A stretch of DNA of 64,000 bases from Castor canadensis (lineage: Eukaryota > Chordata > Mammalia > Rodentia > Castoridae): positions 144,311,343-144,375,342 of the forward strand of contig NC_133394.1 of NCBI RefSeq assembly GCF_047511655.1. Direction: 5' to 3'. Of this stretch, positions 56,825 through 64,000 are shown one piece after another; position 1 is the stretch's first letter; each line of letters opens with the position of its first letter. The position numbers and the translations under genes were made by a program. The notes below the pieces were generated by a model that was given only the letters and a program-made list of their open reading frames with translations, was not told the origin of the DNA and ran no database searches.

Positions 56825-59800
56825 GACTGGAAACATGCAACTCTGAGTATTAACACTGAATATAAATGGCCTCTGCCCCAATCAAAAGACACGGCATCTA
56901 ATACCCAACTAATACCCAACTATCATTAATAGATAGTGTTGGGTCTGGGGGATCAGAAGACAAAAATGAGCCAGTTCCTCCACCCCCAAGAGAACTGTGA
57001 GCCCTACATCCTGTAAAGGGAAATGCAGTTTCATAAGTTATAGCCCCCGGGGATGCCTCAAAATGCCACAAGATTGATAAGCAGGAGGCACAGAACTGTG
57101 TATATGTTCCTGCAAAGATATGTTAAGAGTCCACTTCACTCCTGACTCCTGCCACCTCCCCTCCCCAACAGAGTGTGTTCCTACAAAGATATATCAAAAG
57201 GCCACTCCACCCCTGACTCCTAACTCCCCTCCCCAACAAAAAGGACCAAATAGAAAACTCTCCCTCCGTGAATGATGGGGAGCTACCAATTTTCTGGGCT
57301 CCCTATCTGCCTGGAAGGGCAGCTTTTCCTTCTTTTCTAATAAATTCTACTTGTGTGCTGACCTTGTTGTCTTGCGAGTCAATTCACTGCCTCACTGGCC
57401 AATTGTTTGGCTAGTAAAGGCAAGGACCTTCGACACTGGCCTGCAATAATAGGTCATCCAGACAAAAGATTAGCAAAAAACTTCAGAGTTACTCCACACA
57501 TTAGACCAAATAGACATGGTTGATATCTACAGAGTATTTCACTCAACAAGTAGGCAATACACCTTCTTTTCTGCAGCTCATGGAACTTTCTCCAAAATAG
57601 ATCATATCACAGGGCACAAATTCAAGAAAATTGAAATAACCCCCTGCATCATATCAGACCACAACGGAATAAAGATAGACCTCAAGGACAAAAGAAACCC
57701 CAGAAAATATTCAAACACCTGGAGACTGAACAAGCCAGTGCTAAAAAACCAATGGGTGACTGAAGTAATAAGAGAAGAAATCAAAAAGTTCCTAGAATCC
57801 AGTGTAAATGAAAATACAACCTATCAGAATCTGTGGGACACAGAAAAAGGCTAAACTAAGGGGAAAGTTTACAGCAATAAGTACCTACATTAAAAAAACA
57901 GAGACCTCTCAAATAAACTGTCTAATGATGTACCTTAAGCTCCTAGAAAAACAAGAAGAAACCAAACCCAGGACCAGCAGATGGAGAGAAATAATAAAGA
58001 TCGGGGCCAAGATCAATCAGATCGAAACCAAACATACTATACAAAGAGTCAATGAGACAAAAAGTTGTTTCTTTGAAAAGATGAATAAGATTGACAAACC
58101 CTCGGCCAAAATGACAAAAATGGAGGAGGAAGAAGACCCAAATTAATAAAATCAGAGATGAAAAAGGAGGCATAACCAACAACACTAATGAAATTCAAAG
58201 AATCACTAGAGAGTTCTTTGAAAACTTATATTCAAGTGAACGGGAAAATCTAGATAAAATGGATAAATTCCTAGACATACATATCCAACAAAAATTGAAC
58301 CAAGAAGATATTAACCACCTAAATAGTCTTATTACATGCAATGAAATTGAAGCAGTAATAGAGTCTCCCTACAAAGAAGAGCCCAGGACCTGATGGATTC
58401 ATGGCTAATTTTACCAAACCTTTAAAGAACTAACATCAATACTCCTCAAGCTTTTCCAGGAAATAGAAAGGGAAGGAACACTACTAAACTCATTCTGTGA
58501 AGCCAGCATTACATGCATTCCAAAACCTGGTAAAGTCATAACCGGAAAAGAGAATTATAGACCAATATCTTTAATGAATATAGATGCAAAGATTCTCAAC
58601 AAAGTACTGGCAAACAGCATCCAACAACACGTCAAAAAGATCATACACCATGACCAAGTTGGTTTCATTCCAGGCATGCAAGGATGACTCAACATACATA
58701 AATCCATAAACATAATACAGCTTATAAACAGAAGCAAGAACAAAAACCACACGATCCACTCAATACATGCAAAAAAAGCCTTTGACAAAATCCAACATCC
58801 TTTCATGATAAATGTTCTGAAGAAACTGGAAATAGAAGGAATGTTCCTCAACATAATAAAGGCTATATATGACACACCTAGAGCCAACATCCTGTTAAAT
58901 GGAGAACAACTGAAACTGTTCCCATTAAAGTCAGGAAAGAGACAGGGCTGTCTGCTTTCTCCACTCCTATTCAGTAGGAATTCTTAGCCAGACTCATAAG
59001 ACAAGAGTAAGAAATAAAAGGGATTCAAATAGGGAAGGAAAAAGTCAAACTAGCCATATTTGCAGATGACATGGCCCCATACCTAAAGTACCCAAAAAAC
59101 TCTACCAAAAAACTACTAGAAATCATAAACTCTTTTGGCAAAGTTGCAGGATACAAAATTAACATACAGAAATCAGTAGCTTTTCTATGTCCCAACAATG
59201 CACACACTGAGAAAGAAATCAGGGAAACAATCCCATTTACAATAGCCTCAAAAACAATACAGTATCTTGGAATAAATTTAATGAAAGAAACCAAAGACCT
59301 TTGTTTAAGGAAAACTATAAACCACTGATGGAGAAATCGAAGAAGGCATCAGAAGATGGAAAGACCTTCCATGCTGTGGATCAGTAGACTCAGCATTGTG
59401 AAAATGGCCATATTACCAAAAGCAATCTACATGTTCATCGCATTTCCTATCCAAATTCCAATGACATTCTGCACAGAAATAGAAAAAATAGTAGTGAATA
59501 CATATGGAAACACAAAAGACCTCAATTAGCTAAAGCAATTCTGAGCAAGAAGTCCAATGCTGGAGGCATCACAGTACCTGACTTCAAACTATACTACAGA
59601 GCCATACCAATAAAAACAGCACAGTATTGGCACAAAACAGACAGGAAAACCAATGGATCAGAATAGACGATCCAGACATAAACCCACTTATCTATAGCCA
59701 ACTGCTCTTTGACAAAGTTGCCCAAAACCCATGGTGGAGAAAAGACAGCCTCTTCAACAAATGCTGCTGGGAAAACTGGATATCCACATGCAGAAGACTG

Positions 59801-60770
59801 AAACTAGATCCCTTTCTTTCACTATGTACCAAAATAAACTCAAAATGGATCAAAGACCTTAACATAAGGCCTGAAACTTTGAAACAACTCCAAGAAGCAG
59901 TAGGAAATACACTGGAACAGATAGGTATAGGGAACAACTTCCTAAGTAGAATTCAAAAGGCTCAGCATCTAAGAGAAACAATGAACAAGTGGGACTGCAT
60001 CAAACTAAGGAGCTTCTGCACAGCAAAGGAAACAGTCACCACACTCAAGAGACTGCCCACAGAATGGGAGAAAATCTTTGCCAGATACTCATCCAATAAG
60101 GGACTAATATCCAGAATCTACAAGGGAAATCAAAAAACTCATCCCTCCAAAGAATCAACACCCAAATGAAGAAATGGGCACATGAATGAAACATGGAATT
60201 CTCAAAGGAAGAGGTACAAATGGCCAGTAAATGCATGAAGAAGTGTTTTAAAAGAGATGCAAATCAAAACAACACTTACATTTCATCTCACCCCAGTTAG
60301 AATGGCTAGAATCAAGAGCAATAATAACAACAAATACTGGCAAGGCTGTGGTGAAATAGGAACCCTTATACACTGCTTGTGGGAATGCAAGTTAGTACAA
60401 CCACTATGGAGAGTAGTATGGAAATTCCTCAAAAAAACAGAGATAGAGCTGCCATTTGATCCAGTGATGCCACTCCTGGGCATCTACCCAAAAGAACATA
60501 AGACAGGATTCAATAGATACATCTGTATACCGATGGTCATTACAGCACTATTCACAATAGCCAAGTCCTAGAAACAACCTAGATGCTCCACAATTGATGA
60601 ATGGATTAAAAAATTGTGGTATATATACACAATGAAGTATTATTCAGCCACAAGGAATAATGACATGCTGTTTGAAAATAAATGGATGCAGTTGGAGAAC
60701 ATCATATTAAATAAAGTTAACCAGGATCAGAAACACAAAAGTTACATGATTTCTCTCATATGTGGAAAAC
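56825..60770 (+). pseudogene. Decayed L1 ORF2, deleted and interrupted
   Basis: The ORF2 start (about 56830-56895) jumps directly to the sequence equivalent to young-L1 base 36912, so roughly 360 bases of endonuclease, including the Glu and Tyr active-site segments, are missing. The solo LTR at 56937-57445 follows. Downstream, long stretches remain alignable: 57516-58146, 58805-59328 with FADD decayed in context at about 59061-59070, 59627-60169 and 60257-60571 with the cysteine motif region. They lie in shifting frames with stops such as the one after 58684. Confidence 0.85.
56937..57445 (+). mobile_element. Solo LTR of an endogenous retrovirus (class I-like)
   Basis: About 509 bases from TGTTGGG to ...CCTGCA interrupt L1 ORF2 exactly at 'aatagatag / taggtcatcc'; a few bases of 'atag' are present on both sides. 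It has AATAAA at 57339-57344, then a U5-like segment ('ttgtgtgctgaccttgttgtc'), and two U3 direct repeats (57098-57171 and 57173-57239). No gag, pol or env sequence is present, so it is a solo LTR left by recombination. The 3' border is uncertain by about 10 bases (CGACA at 57431-57435 versus CTGCA at 57441-57445). Confidence 0.8.
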
Positions 60771-61362
60771 AGATCCAAAGATAAACATGCACACAAAAAC
60801 AAGCATGATCATATACAAACTCAGAAGTAGGACATGGAACTCAGAGAAAGAGGAAAATGAAAAGAAAATGATAGAGCATCAGTAATATCACATAACATAA
60901 GATGTGAAGGTAGACGATATAAGAATGTGTATTGAAAGATGGTGGGCAGAAAGTAAAGGGGTAAGGGAGAGCAATCAAAGGGATTAAACAGCCCAAAGTA
61001 AAGCACATCCATACTGGGCATACATTGAGACACTCCTTTGAGCATTAACTTAAATATTGATAATGAAAACCAGGACTGTAAAATAGGTACAGTGTGTGTG
61101 GGGTGTGGGAGCCATACTAGTAGGGGAGTGTGAAGGAAGAGATTAAGGTGACAGTATATGGTTGATGGACTTCATATACCTATAAGAAATAGAACTCAAA
61201 AACCTCTTGTAATTGCTTTGGGTGGGGTGGGGAGGGGGCTGAAGGGAAAAGACAATGGGGGAAATGTAAATAATATACAATATAAGTCTGATTGGAATTG
61301 TCACTTCAGATCCCCTCCCTGTATAATAATATATCCTAATAAAAATTATAACAATAAAAAAC
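60771..61362 (+). other. 3' UTR of the older L1
   Basis: Runs through 'catatacaaactcagaagtagg', 'cattgagacactcctttgagc', the G-rich 'gggtggggtggggaggggg' (61220-61241) and 'aatatatcctaataaaaatt' to the tail. The same order of blocks occurs at 7330-7910. Confidence 0.85.
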
Positions 61363-61373
61363 AGAACTACCTT

Positions 61374-61815
61374 AGACCCAATCAATGGAAACATTTAGCA
61401 GCAGGTGTTATCTCTTACATAAACATATTCTTACAGTCAAAACAATGTCCTCCACAAACTGTCTTATTGGAGAGAGAGCTGGAAATCCAGCAGTGACCCC
61501 CAGTCACAGTGTTGGGGAAGAAGTCTGAGCACTGCTGCTTGGCAAAAGAAGACAAATGCAATGCCTTCTCTCTTCTGTCTCTTGTGGTGGCTGGTGGAGT
61601 AAGAATACTGGCTTTGAAGGTCAACGTTATCATTGTCTAGCCATGTAGCCTTGGGCAAATGACTCTGGTCATCACCCCTTTGGAATCATAATATTCTCTT
61701 TCATAAATTGAAATTTAAAAATTCTCAAACCAAGTGAAATCTCATTGGCTGATACATTTGTGCTACACAAGAAATGTCAGTTTCTGTTGGTGAGGGGAAG
61801 GAATGTTTTTCATTG
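61374..61815. other. Noncoding; MIR trace near 61600-61680
   Basis: 'ctggctttgaaggtcaacg' and 'catgtagccttgggcaaatgactctgg' are sense MIR fragments. Otherwise unique. Confidence 0.45.
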
Positions 61816-61886
61816 TTGTTGAGGTGTTGGAGACCAAACCTAGGGCCTTGTGCATGCTAGGCAAGTGCACCACCCCAGATATCAAG
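61816..61886 (-). repeat. ID-like SINE fragment
   Basis: 'gttggagaccaaacctagggccttgtgcatgctaggcaagtgcaccacc' is the complement of an ID-like monomer, without a clear tail. Confidence 0.65.
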
Positions 61887-62521
61887 GAGCAGCTTTAATT
61901 CAGAGACACTCATCTATGCTCTTATTAAGAAATGTGCCTTTGTAGGCATTTTAATTGGGCCCCAGATGTATACTTTTAGGACAGTTGCATCCATGTAGTC
62001 AGGAAAACTCTCCCTAAGAAAATGACATCTAAGCAATTCCTGGGAACCTGAAAGATGACTTTTGAGGTGTCTAAGAAGATGACTTTTGAGGTCGTTCAGA
62101 ATGGGCTTTCCAGGTAGAGAATAAGAGCCTGGCATTGGAAGGAAACCAGGTACCTTGGGGAAAGTGAGAGGAAGCTGGTGAGGCAGAGGGAGAAGGGAGA
62201 AATGGTGAGAGATGGTAGAGGGTAGAGGTCATGACAGAAACGGACTCAGAATGTGCTGAAAGCCCATTGGGAATCTTGGATTTGATCTTAATGAAAATAA
62301 GGAGCCAGCGAAGAGTATGTTTGTGAGTAAGGAGGTCATACATGGATTTTTGGAAAGATCTTGGACTGCTATTTGGAGAAAGGACTGGAGGAAGCAAGGA
62401 TGAAGGGATTCTGGTAAATAGCCCTTTTGGGCAAGGATTGGTAAGAAAACCACCCAACCACTGGCCATGCTTCTACTATCACAGATCTGCATCGGACAGT
62501 CACAGGCTTGGTTTGCTTGAT
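61887..62521. other. Noncoding; old LINE-derived trace at 62040-62340
   Basis: 62040-62340 ('ggaagctggtgaggcagaggg', 'ggatttgatcttaatgaaaataaggagccagcg') resembles the same ancient repeat type as 47380-47700. The antisense frame at 62071-62457 (128 codons) crosses it and is not a supported gene. Confidence 0.4.
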
Positions 62522-62552
62522 TGTGTGTGTGTGTGTGTGTGCGTGCGTGTTT
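62522..62552. repeat. (TG)n microsatellite
   Basis: 'tgtgtgtgtgtgtgtgtgtgcgtgcgtgt' type run. Confidence 0.95.
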
Positions 62553-62684
62553 GTGTTTCTTCCTAATGTTTTATTTTTCCTATTAGTAAGTTTTTTGATT
62601 AGAATACACATGCTAATTTCACCCCAGCACTTACCTTCACGCTCAGCATGCCCAGTATAATTGTCTTAGAGAATTACAGTTGAA

Positions 62685-63240
62685 ATGTAAGCTCATTAAA
62701 GAAAATTCATAAAGTAGAAAAGGTAGAAAAATAAAAGTCAAATTATTTATAGTTTTATCTTTCAATAACCACTGTTACCATTTTAGTTTATTTCTCTTTG
62801 TTATTTTTGTCGTGTGTGTATACATACATCTTTTATTCAAAGACTTTTAATATTACCTGTGTACGGTTGCTGCTTGACTTTCCTTTTGTCTAATATTTGA
62901 TCATAAACATTTTTCCTTATTATTATTTGGAACCATTACTGGCCAAATGATATCCATGAAATAGTTGTTCTGTAATTAATGTAATCCTTTCTCCTTCTAT
63001 TACTGGACCATGAAGCTTTTTCCATTTTCTCCTGTTCTAAATGAGATTACACTGACTTTTTGTACATAAGCCCTTCTCCTTATTTAGGATTATTTCTTTA
63101 GGATAGATTCCCGGAAATGGAATTACTGGGTCAAAAGGTTTGTATTTTTTATGTCTCTTTTGGTATGTTGTCAAGCTTCTTTCCAGAAGGCTGTGTGAAT
63201 TTACACTGCCCCAACCCTGAGTAAAAACAACATTCAGGGA
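62685..63240 (-). repeat. Old L1 3' region (L1M type)
   Basis: Antisense landmarks: 'ttcaataaccactgttaccattttag', 'tttgatcataaacatttttcc', 'gatagattcccggaaatggaattactgggtcaaaagg' and 'ccagaaggctgtgtgaatttacactgcc'. Confidence 0.75.
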
Positions 63241-63667
63241 ATGTGCATCCTCAAGGCTCCCTTTGTTTCTGGCACACAGACACAGCCACATAATTGATTT
63301 GAAAGGCACTTTAAAGGCCAGTGAAGCTGATTCCCACTGTGGAGAGAGCATCAAACCTTATCCCACAGCGGGGTTGGGTGACTTCTCACAAGTCATCTTA
63401 TACAAGTGACCCAAAAGCTGCACAACCTCCGCCGGGGGCTAAGCTTTCGTCATTGTTAGTCTTCCGGAACTCATACCCTGCCTGACTCATTGTAAATGCT
63501 CAGTTTGCATTGCCGAAATTGGATATAGGTGATGAAACATACCGCCTGGAGTGATGTAATTATTTCATTGCCTTCATGATTGACAGCTCTGTGGGACACT
63601 GGGTGGCTTCGTGCTGGAATGGAACAGTCACTCTCTGATATGGCCAGGGCTCAAGGGCAAAAGAAGC
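63241..63667. other. Unique sequence, no repeat recognised
   Basis: More balanced base composition and no repeat signature. 63480-63620 carries 'cattgccgaaattgg', 'gtgatgtaattatttcattgcc' and 'gattgacagctctg'. I can support no exon here. Confidence 0.4.
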
Positions 63668-63678
63668 ACGCGCGCGCG

Positions 63679-63720
<42 letters not shown>
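63668..63720. repeat. (CG)n(CA)n alternating purine-pyrimidine tract
   Basis: 'cacgcgcgcgcgtgcgcgc' followed by about 36 bases of CA repeat; strictly alternating purine and pyrimidine for roughly 50 bases. Confidence 0.95.
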
Positions 63721-63721
<1 letters not shown>

Positions 63722-64000
63722 CCCTGTGGTCAAGGAGTTAGGAGACCAGGGGAGAAGTCACTTGACCAGGGAGTAGTCATATGACTAGGGAGGAGTGACA
63801 TGATCAGGAAGACGGAATTTATTTCATCTTTCTCATTCAGGACGTTAGGCCCTCCTGCCCTTCCTCTCCTCGCTCTACCCTGATCCAGACCTATTTGTGG
63901 CCTTAATTTGGCTGTTTGTGCACTCTGGCCTTCCCTTGCCCATAGGCTATCTAAAACCTACTTTTCTAGGCTTTTAACTTCAGGGAGTTTAGTCATTCCA

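Larger units (their letters stand above)
54104..61362 (+). mobile_element. Older full-length L1, decayed, with a nested solo LTR
   Basis: 5' end 'gggggaggggcaagatggtgg' and 3' A-rich end 'acaataaaaaac' are bounded by an imperfect 11-bp duplication ('agagctacctt' at 54093-54103; 'agaactacctt' at 61363-61373). It holds a 5' UTR with tandem units, a decayed ORF1, a decayed ORF2 with a deletion and an LTR insertion, and a 3' UTR that matches the L1 end at 7086-7910. Many stops and indels show that it is long inactive and older than the L1 at 33741. Confidence 0.93.

Noticed and set aside
1..64000. CRISPR array, operons or a prokaryotic defence system
   Set aside because: Split genes, SINEs, L1 and MIR show mammalian nuclear DNA; regular repeats here are microsatellites and transposons.

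Overview
The window looks like one stretch of a rodent nuclear genome. It holds a single recognisable protein gene in a large expanse of intronic or intergenic DNA filled with transposable elements. There are B1-type (7SL-derived) SINEs joined to ID-like (tRNA-derived) SINEs whose body reads roughly 'ggctcaagtggtagagtgcctgcctagcaagc...gagttcaaaccccagtact'. As far as I know, this combination, with the L1 subfamilies seen here, is typical of castorimorph rodents (beaver, kangaroo rat). Beaver (Castor) is my best guess, but it is an inference.

Gene: C1QTNF7 (CTRP7) lies on the minus strand. Two coding exons with clean GT-AG junctions join at 29865/23373 to give a 289-residue secreted protein: signal peptide, short N-terminal segment, about 33 Gly-X-Y collagen triplets and a C-terminal C1q domain. 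The 6.5-kb intron between them holds MIR, ID-like and MER20-like repeats and a 0.6-kb pure polypyrimidine tandem array with a 48-bp sub-period. The exon with the start codon begins 8 bases upstream of the ATG, so at least one 5' noncoding exon must lie at higher coordinates. I could not identify it in 30-64 kb.

Layout: 1-22 kb (downstream of the gene) is old L1, MLT1-type LTR, MIR, L2 and MER20-like relics, a truncated 5S rRNA retropseudogene (16.07-16.16 kb), a 0.2-kb direct duplication of unknown nature (11.4 and 12.8 kb), and two L1 3' ends meeting tail to tail at 18.79 kb. 22.2-30.1 kb is the coding part of C1QTNF7. 30-33.7 kb is unique DNA with MaLR LTR, L2 and SINE insertions. 33.74-40.82 kb is a young, full-length 7.1-kb L1 with a perfect 16-bp target-site duplication, an intact ORF1 and an ORF2 carrying only one nonsense codon and one frameshift. 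41-54 kb is unique DNA plus old L1, SINE, MIR and LTR pieces. 54.10-61.36 kb is an older full-length L1, heavily mutated, with a 90-bp tandem array in its 5' UTR and a solo ERV LTR inside ORF2. 61.4-64 kb is unique DNA, an old L1 and a (CG)n(CA)n tract.

Only C1QTNF7 is a cellular gene. The L1 copies document at least two subfamilies of different age, and the SINEs include three copies of a three-part B1-B1-ID architecture. I see no CRISPR array, operon, or functional RNA gene.
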